Shown here piece after piece: positions 25,525-35,290 of a stretch of 64,000 bases of DNA. The notes under the pieces are model-generated. The model ran no database searches and was not told where the DNA came from. It saw nothing but the letters and a program-made list of their open reading frames with translations. The translations under genes and the position numbers were made by a program. How positions within the stretch are numbered: position 1 is the first letter of the stretch; the number at the start of each line of letters is the position of its first letter. Source of the stretch: Arcicella sp038230735 (GTDB taxonomy: Bacteria > Bacteroidota > Bacteroidia > Cytophagales > Spirosomataceae); contig JBBRMR010000018.1 in assembly GCA_038230735.1 (NCBI GenBank), positions 9,883-73,882 on the forward strand, read 5' to 3'.

Positions 25525-26289
25525 TTATCTTTTCTGAAACCATTGTTCAAAAAGAAAACTAAACGGTTCTTTTTCAGGCGAATATATATATTTCAACTCA
25601 ATAAATTTGGCTCGTGAATTAGTTTCTAAAAATACGCCTCCACGCATGGAAGTATGAGGGGCAAGCGTAGTAGTCCTAAAATTTTCCTGAGACCATAGTT
25701 GTCCTTCTCTGTTTAGTGCATCCATTCTGGAATAATAATTGGTATGGTCAATCACTCGTTTCACTTGGGCAACCTGCACAACCGTTTCTGCCACTTGTGC
25801 CGTCCGCCAAGCCCCTTCTGAACGTCGCCCAGAACTGGCAATCAACGCAAAGATTCCTCCCACAATCAAAACAGTATTGACAATTCTGGCACGTTTGATT
25901 TTAGCATCTTGCCTTGCCATTTCATGTTGAACGTAATTTATTTTCTCAGTCGGTTCAACCCCAGCATAACTATAAAGATACTGCCCATCCTGAGAACGCA
26001 AATTCTGACGATTTTCATCAAAAGGAGAAAAAGTAAAATCTTTCGGAGAAACCGTTAATGGTTGGTCATTATTATTAAAAACTTCCACATCAAAAACGGC
26101 ATATTGTTGAAAGCGACCATCATAAGAAGCCACCACTTTTACGCCATCCTTTTCTTGTTTAACAATCTCTTTCCCCCCATCCAACACACTTTCCTGTTCA
26201 ACTGGACGCATTCGCATCACGCTCGTAGTAGCACATGAGAATAAAACGTTTGAAATAATAATAATTATGAAAAACTTAATCAACTTCAT
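25525..26289 (-). CDS. Hypothetical lipoprotein
   Basis: A 254-residue protein with a lipobox (SNVLFSCATTSVM; Cys at ~19) and a mature domain that starts with a beta-rich section (VVASYDGRFQQYAVFDVEVFNNNDQPLTVSP) suggesting an Ig-like or DUF4352-type fold. A hydrophobic stretch (IVNTVLIVGGIFALIASSG, ~137-155) may be a second membrane contact. No family name can be given. Single gene before the tRNA cluster. Confidence 0.6.
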   Translation of the reverse strand: MKLIKFFIIIIISNVLFSCATTSVMRMRPVEQESVLDGGKEIVKQEKDGVKVVASYDGRFQQYAVFDVEVFNNNDQPLTVSPKDFTFSPFDENRQNLRSQDGQYLYSYAGVEPTEKINYVQHEMARQDAKIKRARIVNTVLIVGGIFALIASSGRRSEGAWRTAQVAETVVQVAQVKRVIDHTNYYSRMDALNREGQLWSQENFRTTTLAPHTSMRGGVFLETNSRAKFIELKYIYSPEKEPFSFLFEQWFQKR

Positions 26290-26511
26290 ATCAGTGATGA
26301 TTTACAAAAATGTATGTGGGTTCATTTATATGAAACAAAGACAATCAAATTTACAAAATCCCCTATTTCGCCCCACAAATATCTAAAAATATTACTTTTT
26401 TATAAAACATTTTAAACATTTTAAACAGCTAATAACCCACTGTTTATCAATTCAGTAGCACATTACTTATAAAATTGATTTAAAATATTTCAAGTTTTTT
26501 TGATTTCAAAC
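26290..26511. other. AT-rich gap before the tRNA cluster
   Basis: About 220 bp without a gene. I see only a short direct repeat of ACATTTTAA near 26405-26423 and no RNA gene. Confidence 0.4.
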
Positions 26512-26543
26512 TTGCATATTTATCAAAAAACAGCGTACCTTTG
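26512..26543 (+). promoter_or_regulatory. Promoter of the tRNA cluster
   Basis: TTG at 26512-26514 and TACCTTTG at 26536-26543 match the Bacteroidota -33/-7 pattern (TTTG or TTG, about 19-21 bp, TAnnTTTG). The site lies 50 bp before tRNA-Ser. Confidence 0.55.
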
Positions 26544-26592
26544 CACAACCTAAATACAAAGAAGGTATCGAAAGAGAACTCGAAAGTATTAA

Positions 26593-26680
26593 GGAGAGTT
26601 GCCTGAGAGGCCGAAAGGAGCCGTTTGCTAAACTGCCGTACCTCACAAGGGTACCGAGGGTTCGAATCCCTCACTCTCCG
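26593..26680 (+). tRNA. tRNA-Ser (GCT)
   Basis: An 88-nt cloverleaf: acceptor GGAGAGT pairs with ACTCTCC, discriminator G, a long variable arm, T arm GGGTTCGAATCCC, and anticodon loop TTGCTAA giving GCT. CCA is not encoded. Confidence 0.97.
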
Positions 26681-26735
26681 CATAAATTGATAGATGTAAA
26701 GTTAATGTCTTTCGTATATGTTTTGGTAAATTTTT

Positions 26736-26809
26736 CGGGGTGTAGCGTAGCCCGGTATCGCGCCTGCTTTGGGAGCAGGAGGTCGTAGGTTCGAATCCTG
26801 CCACCCCGA
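26736..26809 (+). tRNA. tRNA-Pro (TGG)
   Basis: A 74-nt cloverleaf: acceptor CGGGGTG with CACCCCG, discriminator A, anticodon loop TTTGGGA giving TGG, T arm TAGGTTCGAATCCTG. CCA is not encoded. Confidence 0.97.
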
Positions 26810-26892
26810 CTACTGGATGTATCAATTTGATAATTTGAAGATTTGAAACTATTTTCAAATTAGAGAGTTTCAGATTGGCACATTTTTGTTTC

Positions 26893-26966
26893 GGTTCCGT
26901 AGCTCAGTTGGATAGAGCAACAGATTTCTAATCTGTGGGTCACAGGTTCGAATCCTGTCGGGATCA
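26893..26966 (+). tRNA. tRNA-Arg (TCT)
   Basis: A 74-nt cloverleaf: acceptor GGTTCCG with CGGGATC including two G-U pairs, D arm GCTCAGTTGGATAGAGC, anticodon loop TTTCTAA giving TCT, T arm CAGGTTCGAATCCTG. Followed directly by a terminator hairpin. Confidence 0.97.
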
Positions 26967-26968
26967 CA

Positions 26969-27006
26969 AAAACCCTTCATGCAAGTCGTATGAAGGGTTT
27001 TTTATT
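26969..27006 (+). terminator. Terminator of the tRNA cluster
   Basis: AAACCCTTCAT and ATGAAGGGTTT form an 11-bp stem with a 9-nt loop followed by T6. Confidence 0.9.
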
Positions 27007-27057
27007 TTACTTTTTTTGAGTATTTTTGTATGCTAAATCCGATTTTGATTCCTCTTT

Positions 27058-28776
27058 ATGCACTCAATCCGTAGTCTAACTTTTATATATTTTGGTATTT
27101 TATTGATATTCGTTGCTATCAGTTTTTACTACGGCATTTTTTCTCCTCCTCACTTAATTACTTATACTACTGACGAAAATTTTATCGGTGAATCGGGTAT
27201 TTTCCTTTTATTTGGTAATACTCCTCGTGCTTTGGAATGGGCGGCTTTACCAAGCACTTTTGTAGCCTATTTTATGTTTCTGATTTGGTGCGTTTTTTCG
27301 TTAATTGCGAACATTCCAAGTCTTCATGGACTAACGGATATTCTTTCAATTATCGACAAAAATGCTTTTTACTATCTCAATCATCGGGAGGAGTTTGTTA
27401 TTTGGGAAAGAGTGGTTCAGATTTTATTGGTTGGTTTTATTATTTTCAAAACCATTCAATTTATTATTCGTTCAAAACATCCCGCTTTAAACGATAATCT
27501 AAAAACAATATTAACTATTTTGTGTGTTAGTAGCGATATTATTTGGGTAACCGTACCTTTAATTAGACCAGAGGCATTATCGGGGAGTCTATTTTTATTG
27601 ATAACTATTAAAATTTTATTTAGTGAAAAAATGACACCAAAGTTTGCCACAACTATCTTGATTCTCTTCATTATAACGGTTACGCAAAGACTCATTTTCC
27701 TTTTTCTCAGCCCTTTCGTTTTGGGAGGAATCATAATACATCTGTGGAAACAAAATATAGGTTGGAAAGTCTATTTGAAGTATTTGACCATCGTTTTACT
27801 GGCTCTTTTTGCCTTCATGCCTTTTATTATTACCGATACTTTTGTGGTCTTGAAGTCATTTTTAGGGGGAGTTTTTATCAAATTGAATCACGATAAAATG
27901 GATACCTATTTCAATATAAACTATATTAATGACTTTTTGAGCAAACCATTAAATACTTTCCTATCATTGTTAGCTCTGATAGGAACTTGGTTTATCATTA
28001 AAAAGCATCCTTCAAAAATTTTAATTTTCTTATTCTTGGGTAATTTTGTATTCTTCTTATTTACCTCACTCAAAGCCGCTCAACTATATGTTACGCACAC
28101 TTTTCCACTCGCAATGATGGGATTAGTATTGATTGGATTTGGTTTGGCGGGCATTTTGGAATTCGTAAAGGGAAAATCAAACCAATGGGTTTTAATTGGA
28201 TTTTCCTGCATATTGATAATAAATTCTTTAATTGCCGTTGCTAAAAACAATGCTGATATAAAAGAACAACAGCAAAATCTTGCCGATGCCATTGCTTGGG
28301 TAAAATCCTTAAAAGACAATGAAAAAATAGCTTTGGAACTTGATTTTGACGGTTTGATTCCTAAAAACAAGGCTACTTTGATGCGTGAATACGAAGCAAA
28401 TACGAGTGAGAAGTATAGAATTGGCAAATTGCACAGGCTTTTGAAAGTTCCCCAAGTTGATACCCTAAATAAATTTCCTTTACCCATCATTGCTCAATCA
28501 TTTGCTTTTGAGGACGAAAAATTATTTGATACACAGTATCAAATAGCCTTAAAATACGTTGATACGGATAGTTCCAAACGTTTTGATACTGATTATTTTT
28601 TTGAAAATAATAGTATGATGAGCCATTGTTTAGTAAGAGAAGATGCTTTGAAAAGATTTGAAGAAGGTAAGTATCGTTATCTAATTTCAAAAGCCCAGTT
28701 GGACAATAAAAAGCCATTGAAAACCTTTTTGAAAACGGGTGGCACTGGTTTTTGGGTTTATGAAAACAAAAATTGA
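27058..28776 (+). CDS. GT-C type membrane glycosyltransferase (ArnT/PMT-like)
   Basis: A 572-residue polytopic protein with about ten transmembrane helices in the first ~390 residues and a soluble C-terminal part. After the first helix comes TTDENFIGESGIFLLFGNTPR, whose D-E pair matches the catalytic acidic motif of GT-C enzymes that use lipid-linked sugars. Such proteins glycosylate lipids or polysaccharide at the outer face of the inner membrane. It opens the plus-strand half of the polysaccharide locus, 61 bp before the Wzy-like gene. Specific sugar unknown; GT39/ArnT naming is by resemblance only. Confidence 0.72.
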   Translation: MHSIRSLTFIYFGILLIFVAISFYYGIFSPPHLITYTTDENFIGESGIFLLFGNTPRALEWAALPSTFVAYFMFLIWCVFSLIANIPSLHGLTDILSIIDKNAFYYLNHREEFVIWERVVQILLVGFIIFKTIQFIIRSKHPALNDNLKTILTILCVSSDIIWVTVPLIRPEALSGSLFLLITIKILFSEKMTPKFATTILILFIITVTQRLIFLFLSPFVLGGIIIHLWKQNIGWKVYLKYLTIVLLALFAFMPFIITDTFVVLKSFLGGVFIKLNHDKMDTYFNINYINDFLSKPLNTFLSLLALIGTWFIIKKHPSKILIFLFLGNFVFFLFTSLKAAQLYVTHTFPLAMMGLVLIGFGLAGILEFVKGKSNQWVLIGFSCILIINSLIAVAKNNADIKEQQQNLADAIAWVKSLKDNEKIALELDFDGLIPKNKATLMREYEANTSEKYRIGKLHRLLKVPQVDTLNKFPLPIIAQSFAFEDEKLFDTQYQIALKYVDTDSSKRFDTDYFFENNSMMSHCLVREDALKRFEEGKYRYLISKAQLDNKKPLKTFLKTGGTGFWVYENKN

Positions 28777-28837
28777 TTTCAGCCATGATTAAGGCTATTT
28801 TACAAAAAACTTGATTTAAAATTTGTAATTTTACGAT

Positions 28838-30181
28838 ATGAACACATCCTTTCATTTTAAATATACTCGTCAAGCCATCGGGATTTTCATCCTATTTATG
28901 GGAACGCCTTTAATTTTCTTTTTTAAAGAGGTTTCGGGCTTTGGTGGTGGTTCAGCTTTTACCTTAGTGAGCTATGGTTTAGGCTTACTGATGATGGTTT
29001 CGCCCGATGATATTTTCAAAAAACTCTATAAGCCAAACTTCCCCATGTATCGCTTGGCGGCAATTTATATGGGCGTTATTTTATTCAATTACTTCTTTGC
29101 CAATCCGTATTGGGGCTGGAGTGGCGACAGGAGCGTATTTTATAGAGATTTAGGGAATTATATCCTGATTTTTGGTTTCTTCTTTATGCTGATTAGCGTT
29201 TCCAATGATGTAACTGAATATTTTGTACCAATTGTTGTGGCATTAACTTTCTTAGGAAGTGTCTGTTTGATTTATTCGATGAAAACAAATCCCAATTTTG
29301 TAATTGGACAAAGGGCTTCTGTGGTATTTGGAGATGGGACAACTACGGCAAGTGGGAACCCGCACGTGTATGCAAGAAATGCCTTTGCGGGGATTTTTTC
29401 TTCTTATATCATGCTAAAATCCAAACAAACCTTGTGGAGAATATTTTCATTAGCAAATATCGTATTGTCTGGCGTAGTGTTGATTATGACCCAAGCTCGT
29501 TCTATATTACTGGCTTTTATTTTTACATTTATACTTTTCCTGTATTACAATGTTTCAACAAAAACTATTAAAAATAGTATAATCAGTTTAACGAAGCCTC
29601 GTAATATTGCCTTAATAGTCCTATTAGTTACTGGTGTAGTATATTTCATTAGCACCCAGTCTAAACTCGTTTCAATCATCAATTTATATTATGACGGATT
29701 CTTGGGTAATTTTAGCAAGGCATTAATCACCGCCACTGGACAACAAACTACTGCCACGATTGACTATTCTTCATTAGGAAGGGTAAATAATTTTACCGCA
29801 TTTAAAAAAATTCTTTTTGAAGAACCATACAATTTGATTTTGGGGAAAGGCTACCGTTTTTTATACATGGATATTCCCATTTTAGAACCGCTGATTGATT
29901 GCGGAATTGTAGCTTTTTTGAGTTTCGCATTTTTAGCTTGGGAAATGTTCAAAGAAGCACTGATGGCAATTAAGCGAGAGAATAGTCCTTTCACTACATT
30001 TTTAGGCTATTTTTTTATGTGCTACTTTGTAACATTGGCAACTGGAGGAGAGCCTTATGGCATTGCCTATTGGTTCGTTTTTGCGGTAATGATTCGGTTT
30101 ATGGGCATTAAATATATTAAAAAGATACCGATGCCTTTCAGAAAAAAAGTACCCGTTTCTTCACCCGCAATGACTGTATAA
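28838..30181 (+). CDS. O-antigen ligase/polymerase-like membrane protein (Wzy/WaaL)
   Basis: A 447-residue polytopic protein with about ten helices and a large periplasmic loop near residues 285-350. The MTQARSILLAFIFTFILF segment resembles the conserved R-S-x-x-L block of the Wzy_C domain. Such proteins polymerise O-units or ligate them to lipid A-core. It is followed after 0 bp by a GT4 gene, so the two are surely co-transcribed. Ligase versus polymerase cannot be decided. Confidence 0.78.
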   Translation: MNTSFHFKYTRQAIGIFILFMGTPLIFFFKEVSGFGGGSAFTLVSYGLGLLMMVSPDDIFKKLYKPNFPMYRLAAIYMGVILFNYFFANPYWGWSGDRSVFYRDLGNYILIFGFFFMLISVSNDVTEYFVPIVVALTFLGSVCLIYSMKTNPNFVIGQRASVVFGDGTTTASGNPHVYARNAFAGIFSSYIMLKSKQTLWRIFSLANIVLSGVVLIMTQARSILLAFIFTFILFLYYNVSTKTIKNSIISLTKPRNIALIVLLVTGVVYFISTQSKLVSIINLYYDGFLGNFSKALITATGQQTTATIDYSSLGRVNNFTAFKKILFEEPYNLILGKGYRFLYMDIPILEPLIDCGIVAFLSFAFLAWEMFKEALMAIKRENSPFTTFLGYFFMCYFVTLATGGEPYGIAYWFVFAVMIRFMGIKYIKKIPMPFRKKVPVSSPAMTV

Positions 30182-31354
30182 ATGAGAGTTTTAATCGTAC
30201 ATAATCAGCTTTGGGCTCATTATAAGGCAATCATTTTCAATGAATTACAAAAAATAATTTCTCAAAATCCTGACGATAAATTATTAGTAGTACAAATTGC
30301 TTCAGTTGAAAAAAGTAGATTAAATTTCGGAGATTCAGATTTGTCTATTCATCAATATCCATATCTTTTACTGCATGAAGGTATATTGGAAGACGTTGGG
30401 TTATGGGCAAGAATTTCGGGGATAATTAAAGCCATTCAAGATTTTAAACCTACGGTAGTAAATCTAACTGGATATTATGATTTAGCTTCTTGGGCAATTC
30501 TATTTTATTGCAAAATTAAAGGTATTAAAACCGTATTATCCAACGAATCAACAGCTGGCGACCATTCACGAAATAACATAAAAGAACATATTAAGTCCTT
30601 GATTATCAAACAGTTCAACGGATTTTTTAATTTTGGAACGCTGTCAAAAAACTATCTTTTGAATTTGGGAGGAAAACCAAAACAAATGTTAGTTAATCGA
30701 AATTGTGTTGATAATCTGGCGATTAGAAGTATATACGATAAAAGTATAATCAATAGGGTTACTCAACAAAAACGATTAGGCTTGTCCGTTAAAAATTTTA
30801 TTTTCGTGGGCAGACTAATTGATTATAAAAATCTTTTCCATTTTTTGGAAGCCTTTGGAATGGCTCAAAAATCATCAAGTCAAGATTGGGGAGTTGTTAT
30901 TTTGGGGGACGGTGAATTGAAAAATGATTTGCAAAGTTTTGTTCTTGAAAAAAATATTCCGAAAATCAGTTTCCATCAGGGTGTTTCATGGCAACAAGTG
31001 CCTGAATATTTGGCACTTAGCAATGTTTTAGTATTACCCAGTTATTCAGAACCCTGGGGATTAGTAGTGAATGAAGCAATGGCTTGTGGATTACCAGTTT
31101 TAGTGTCAGAAAAATGTGGCTGTGCCATTGATTTAGTGCAACATGGAGAGAATGGCTTTATTTTTTCTCCTGATAATCTTGAAGAATTGACTAATTTATT
31201 GAGCAAATTTATGAATATGAATGAGGAAAGTTTAAGTAGGATGGGGAATATTTCTGAAAAAATCATTCAAGATTATTCTCCTGAAAATGTGGGTAGAGAA
31301 ATGTATGAAGGGTTTAAATCGTTGCGACCGTTGCTTCGGTTCGATATTCGATAG
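30182..31354 (+). CDS. Glycosyltransferase family 4
   Basis: A 390-residue GT-B enzyme using a nucleotide sugar. The acceptor half covers ~1-185; the donor half has FIFVGRLIDYKNLFHFLEAF, VVILGDGELKNDLQ and the E-x7-E block SEPWGLVVNEAMACGLPVLVS. It starts one base after the upstream stop. The last codons (RPLLRFDIR, stop 31352-31354) are read from a dispersed repeat, so the natural C-terminus may once have ended differently. Confidence 0.92.
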   Translation: MRVLIVHNQLWAHYKAIIFNELQKIISQNPDDKLLVVQIASVEKSRLNFGDSDLSIHQYPYLLLHEGILEDVGLWARISGIIKAIQDFKPTVVNLTGYYDLASWAILFYCKIKGIKTVLSNESTAGDHSRNNIKEHIKSLIIKQFNGFFNFGTLSKNYLLNLGGKPKQMLVNRNCVDNLAIRSIYDKSIINRVTQQKRLGLSVKNFIFVGRLIDYKNLFHFLEAFGMAQKSSSQDWGVVILGDGELKNDLQSFVLEKNIPKISFHQGVSWQQVPEYLALSNVLVLPSYSEPWGLVVNEAMACGLPVLVSEKCGCAIDLVQHGENGFIFSPDNLEELTNLLSKFMNMNEESLSRMGNISEKIIQDYSPENVGREMYEGFKSLRPLLRFDIR

Positions 31355-31427
31355 TCGATGTTCGGCAAAAAGAAATCTAAAGTAGTTTTACCAAACATCG
31401 AAAAACGAATATCAAGTATCGAAAAAA
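31322..31427. repeat. Paired inverted CGAACATCGAA-family arms plus GCGACCGTTGCTTCGG unit
   Basis: TGCGACCGTTGCTTCGGTTC and ATATTCGATAGTCGATGTTC (to 31363) face CCAAACATCGAAAAACG and AATATCAAGTATCGAA (31391-31424). The right arm ends 3 bases before the acyltransferase ATG; the left arm overlaps the end of the GT4 gene. The same GCGACCG-CGGTTCGAT unit occurs twice at 53044-53099. Confidence 0.7.
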
Positions 31428-32495
31428 ATGTCTTCAAAAAAAATAATCAATTCCATTCAACTATTACGAGGTATTGCAGCATTGGCGGTGGTTGTACATC
31501 ATACGGGGGGATATGTGAAGCGGTATTTTGAACCAACCGTTTTATTAGGAGATTCTTTCAGTATCGGTTTTGGGGGTGTAGATTTATTCTTTGTTATCAG
31601 TGGCTTTATTATCCATTTTACGAGTGAAAAATATTTAGATAGACCCTCAAAATTAGGTGAATATCTCAAAAAGCGTTTTGTAAGAGTTTTCCCCATTCAT
31701 TGGTTTATTTTGACGTTACTTTTTGTATCAGGCTGGTTAATTACAAGTGTTTTTCATCGTAATATTTTTAGTATTGGCTATCCGCATACGCTTATTGCTT
31801 ACATACAAACGTACTCCTTGTTTCCGCTACATTTTGCCATAAACCCCGTTACTTGGACATTAAGCTATGAATTATTTTTTTATGCAATTTTTGCCTTATT
31901 AATCATATCAAAACGGCTTTGGTTTATTCCATTAGGCATTTTATTGGTTTCTGGATATAATGTTTATTTAAATTATTTGCAGGATGGTGGCGTTGCTGAG
32001 ATGACTTACTTCAAATTCATTTTCAGTGGTTATAATTTTGAATTTATGTTTGGTTTCTTGATTTATCAGTTTTACGACAAATTAAAATTGAATAATGTTC
32101 TGTCCGTACTTTTACTTATCATTGGCTTGGGAATTTTTATAGGTTTTGGCTATGAAGTAAGAGATTTTGACAATTATAAACGGCTTCTGATATTTGGATT
32201 TCCTTCGGCTTTGATAATATTGGCAATGCTGAATTTGGAAAAAAATCAAGCCATTTCAATCTCAAAATTTTGGATCTTGTTGGGTGATTCTTCCTACTCG
32301 CTTTATCTAATTCACTTTCCTATCATGTTGCTAATGAATAAGTTACCTCAAATTTTTGGCTATTCATTTACGGCAAATCAGGAAGTAAATTATAGTTATT
32401 TTATCATCCTAACCATAATTATTTCGAGTATTATTGTTCACAAATACATTGAAAAACAATTGTCAAAATCAGTTGGCAAGTTGATGGGTATTTGA
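31428..32495 (+). CDS. Acyltransferase 3 family (OafA/YrhL-like)
   Basis: A 355-residue integral membrane acyltransferase with about ten helices. The family signatures are SIQLLRGIAALAVVVHHTGG (catalytic His region) and FGGVDLFFVISGFIIHFTS with RFVRVFPIHW. It adds acetyl or other acyl groups to surface sugars. The location inside a run of glycosyltransferases suggests O-antigen or exopolysaccharide modification. It is preceded directly by a dispersed repeat. Confidence 0.93.
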   Translation: MSSKKIINSIQLLRGIAALAVVVHHTGGYVKRYFEPTVLLGDSFSIGFGGVDLFFVISGFIIHFTSEKYLDRPSKLGEYLKKRFVRVFPIHWFILTLLFVSGWLITSVFHRNIFSIGYPHTLIAYIQTYSLFPLHFAINPVTWTLSYELFFYAIFALLIISKRLWFIPLGILLVSGYNVYLNYLQDGGVAEMTYFKFIFSGYNFEFMFGFLIYQFYDKLKLNNVLSVLLLIIGLGIFIGFGYEVRDFDNYKRLLIFGFPSALIILAMLNLEKNQAISISKFWILLGDSSYSLYLIHFPIMLLMNKLPQIFGYSFTANQEVNYSYFIILTIIISSIIVHKYIEKQLSKSVGKLMGI

Positions 32496-32515
32496 AAATA
32501 TTGTTTTAGAGTCAG

Positions 32516-33661
32516 ATGAAAATATTAAATATTTGTGGATATTCTTGGGATATTGGTGGTCCGCCAAAGATAATTTATGACCATGCTATCGTGCAGATGA
32601 AATTGGGGGCGGAGGTAACGATTCTTACGCCTATTTCAGAAGGGCAAAAAGTGTATGCAATTCCAGAAGGTGCAAAAGTAATTACCTGCAAACGACATTG
32701 GTTTGCTAAATATTGGGCTGAGTTTTCGCCTGAATTATACCGTTGGGTAAAAGCACATGGAAATGAATATGATATAATTCACATTCATGGAGTTTGGCAT
32801 TTTGCGGGTGTTGCTCCTTATTTGGCAGGGATAAAAACGGCAAAGTGTATCACAACCCACGGATTATTAGACAGTTGGACAATTGGCAAAGGTTATTGGA
32901 AAAAGATGCTTTTTGGTTTTATATTTCAAAAAAGTATTCTGAAAAAAACTGAGCTAATTCAGATAAATAATACTGACGAATTGGCTGATTTGAAGCGTTT
33001 TTTGGGTTTTCAACATCCTAATGTTCAAATAATTCCTAATGGGATGAATTTAAAAGATTTTGAAAAATTGCCTCATAAAAATACTTTTCGAGAAAAATAT
33101 TCTATTCCAAAAGACAAAAAGATTATACTTTTTCTCAGCAGAATAAATCTTAAAAAAGGTTTAGATTTATTATTACCCGCTTTTAAGGAGATTGCATCTC
33201 AAAGAAATGATTGTTTATTAATAATGGCAGGTCCAGATGATGGTTATTTAGCTGAAACTGAACACTTTATCAAAGAAAATAACTTGCAGGATAAAATCAA
33301 ATTAGTTGGGATGCTAACGGGCAATGACAAATTGGCGGCTTTTAAGGATGCCAATATTTTTGTCCTTCCCTCTCATTCAGAAGGCTTTTCGATTGCAACT
33401 TTAGAGGCTCTTATTTCGGGAATTCCTTCGCTCCTCTCCGACCGTGTGGGATTTGGTGAAGCTATTAGAGAAAACCACGCCGCTCATTTAGTGGATTTGA
33501 ATGTTGCAAGCATCGTAGAAGGTTTAAATAAAATGCTTGATAATCAGGAATATTGTGATAATTTATCTAAAAATGGAATTGCTTTGGTAAAAAGTAAATA
33601 TGATATTGAAATTGTGGCAAGAAGGCTTTTTGAGGAGTTTGAGAAAATTGTCAAGAAATAA
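32516..33661 (+). CDS. Glycosyltransferase family 4
   Basis: A 381-residue GT-B enzyme. The glycine-rich GYSWDIGGPPKIIYDHA near the N-terminus, IHIHGVWHF, the donor half KKIILFLSRINLKKGLDLLLPAF, and the E-x7-E region HSEGFSIATLEALISGIPSLLSD are seen. It begins 21 bp after the acyltransferase gene. Donor and acceptor sugars are unknown. Confidence 0.93.
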   Translation: MKILNICGYSWDIGGPPKIIYDHAIVQMKLGAEVTILTPISEGQKVYAIPEGAKVITCKRHWFAKYWAEFSPELYRWVKAHGNEYDIIHIHGVWHFAGVAPYLAGIKTAKCITTHGLLDSWTIGKGYWKKMLFGFIFQKSILKKTELIQINNTDELADLKRFLGFQHPNVQIIPNGMNLKDFEKLPHKNTFREKYSIPKDKKIILFLSRINLKKGLDLLLPAFKEIASQRNDCLLIMAGPDDGYLAETEHFIKENNLQDKIKLVGMLTGNDKLAAFKDANIFVLPSHSEGFSIATLEALISGIPSLLSDRVGFGEAIRENHAAHLVDLNVASIVEGLNKMLDNQEYCDNLSKNGIALVKSKYDIEIVARRLFEEFEKIVKK

Positions 33662-33714
33662 TTTACGATTATTTGTAACCCTCTTCAAGATTTATAAATT
33701 TAGCTATTTAAAAA

Positions 33715-34620
33715 ATGCAAGATATTTCAGTTATCATTCTTACTTTCAATGAAGAAAAGCACATCGAAAGGTGTATCAAATCTTTGTTAGCATTTACGGA
33801 TAAAATTTTTATTGTAGATTCGGGTTCGACTGATAAAACAATACACATTGCAGAGTCTTTGGGAGCTAAAGTATCTCAAAATCAATGGATTAACTACGCA
33901 ACGCAGTTTAATTTTGGTATTAAAAATAATCCTTTTAAAACAAAATGGCTCATGCGTATGGATGCCGATGAATACGTTTTGCCAGCATTAACGACTGAAA
34001 TAAATCAAAAATTAAATATTACAAAAAATGAGGTTAGTGGTGTATATTTAAAAAGAAGAGTGGTATTTTTTGATAAATGGATTCGCCATGGAGCTTATTA
34101 TCCAATGTGGCTGATGAGGATTTGGCGAAGTGGACACGGTATTTGCGAAGAAAGTTGGATGGACGAACACATCAAACTATTTCAAGGCAAAACTGAGCAT
34201 TGGGAAAATGATTTGGTGGATCACAATCTCAATAATTTAACGTGGTGGACACAGAAGCATAATCTTTACGCCATCAGAGAAGTGATTGATTTGATGAATA
34301 TTAAATATGATTTTCGTAATTTTGAAGCCGTTGAGCCGAATTTGTTTGGAACTCAAGAAGAACGCAAGCGATATTTAAAAGTAAAATATGCCTCAGTTCC
34401 ATTATTTACAAGACCATTCTTTTATTTTATTTATCGCTATATTTTTAGATTAGGATTTCTGGATGGCACACAAGGTCTAATGTGGCATTTTTTACAAGGC
34501 TTTTGGTATCGTTTCTTGGTTGATGCCAAAATTTACGAAGTTTACCATCGTGTAGGTAGAGACAAACAAGCCATTAAAGAATTTTTTAAAAGTGAATATG
34601 GCAAAGATTTAGAAAAATGA
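33715..34620 (+). CDS. Glycosyltransferase family 2
   Basis: A 301-residue GT-A enzyme: SVIILTFNEEKHIERCI, IVDSGSTDKT and the metal-binding MDADEY. The pattern and the WHFLQGFWYRFLVDAKIYE tail resemble WaaE-type lipopolysaccharide core transferases (beta-1,4-glucosyl or similar), but the sugar is not certain. Its stop overlaps the next start by ATGA (34617-34620), indicating translational coupling to the acetyltransferase. Confidence 0.9.
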   Translation: MQDISVIILTFNEEKHIERCIKSLLAFTDKIFIVDSGSTDKTIHIAESLGAKVSQNQWINYATQFNFGIKNNPFKTKWLMRMDADEYVLPALTTEINQKLNITKNEVSGVYLKRRVVFFDKWIRHGAYYPMWLMRIWRSGHGICEESWMDEHIKLFQGKTEHWENDLVDHNLNNLTWWTQKHNLYAIREVIDLMNIKYDFRNFEAVEPNLFGTQEERKRYLKVKYASVPLFTRPFFYFIYRYIFRLGFLDGTQGLMWHFLQGFWYRFLVDAKIYEVYHRVGRDKQAIKEFFKSEYGKDLEK

Positions 34621-35174
34621 ACTTAGAAACAGATTTATCCAAATTCAATAATGATTGGTACGACCCAAAGGCTGGGAAATTAAAACTGATTACTTGGTTT
34701 ATAACTAACTCTCTGATAATCAACAACTATTTACCAATTCCTGTATTCATAAAGATTGCTGTTTTGAGATCATTTGGAGCAAAAATCGGACAAGGCGTTA
34801 TGATAAAACCAAAAGTAAACATTAAATATCCCTGGTTCTTGGAAGTTGGAAATTACGTTTGGATTGGCGAAATGGTCTGGATTGATAATTTTGTAAAGGT
34901 AACTATCGAAGACAATGCCTGTATTTCGCAAGGTGCGATGTTAATGACAGGAAATCACGATTACAAAAAAACGAATTTCAACCAAACTGTGGGCGAAATT
35001 TACATTGAAAAAGGGGCGTGGATTGGTGCAAAAACCATTGTGTGTGGGGGAGTTAGGTGCATGAGCCATTCGGTTTTGGCGGTTGGTTCTGTTACTTCAA
35101 AAGACTTAAAACCTTACACTGTTTATCAAGGAAACCCCGCCCAAGAAATACGAACCAGAGTAATTTCTGAATGA
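34617..35174 (+). CDS. WcaF-like hexapeptide-repeat acetyltransferase
   Basis: A 185-residue left-handed beta-helix acetyltransferase. FGAKIGQGVMIKPKVNIKYP, EDNACISQGAMLMTGNHDYKK (catalytic His in GNHDY) and the YIEKGAWIGAKTIVCGGV stretch fit the WcaF/putative colanic acid acetyltransferase group, which transfers acetyl from acetyl-CoA to a sugar. It is coupled to the preceding GT2 gene by a 4-bp overlap. Confidence 0.9.
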   Translation: MNLETDLSKFNNDWYDPKAGKLKLITWFITNSLIINNYLPIPVFIKIAVLRSFGAKIGQGVMIKPKVNIKYPWFLEVGNYVWIGEMVWIDNFVKVTIEDNACISQGAMLMTGNHDYKKTNFNQTVGEIYIEKGAWIGAKTIVCGGVRCMSHSVLAVGSVTSKDLKPYTVYQGNPAQEIRTRVISE

Positions 35175-35290
35175 TATTTTGGTTTTTGTGGGTATTAATC
35201 GTAAATTATCACGTTTTCACGCATACGCCCACGCCATTATTATTTGAAAAATCAAATTGCACAATTTAGCAAACTTCCCATTTTATTTAG

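Noticed and set aside
26480..26858. Two minus-strand reading frames with GFEPTTSC and RDSNPRYPCEV-like sequences opposite the tRNA genes
   Set aside because: They are antisense translations of the tRNA genes' T arms, a common false gene call.
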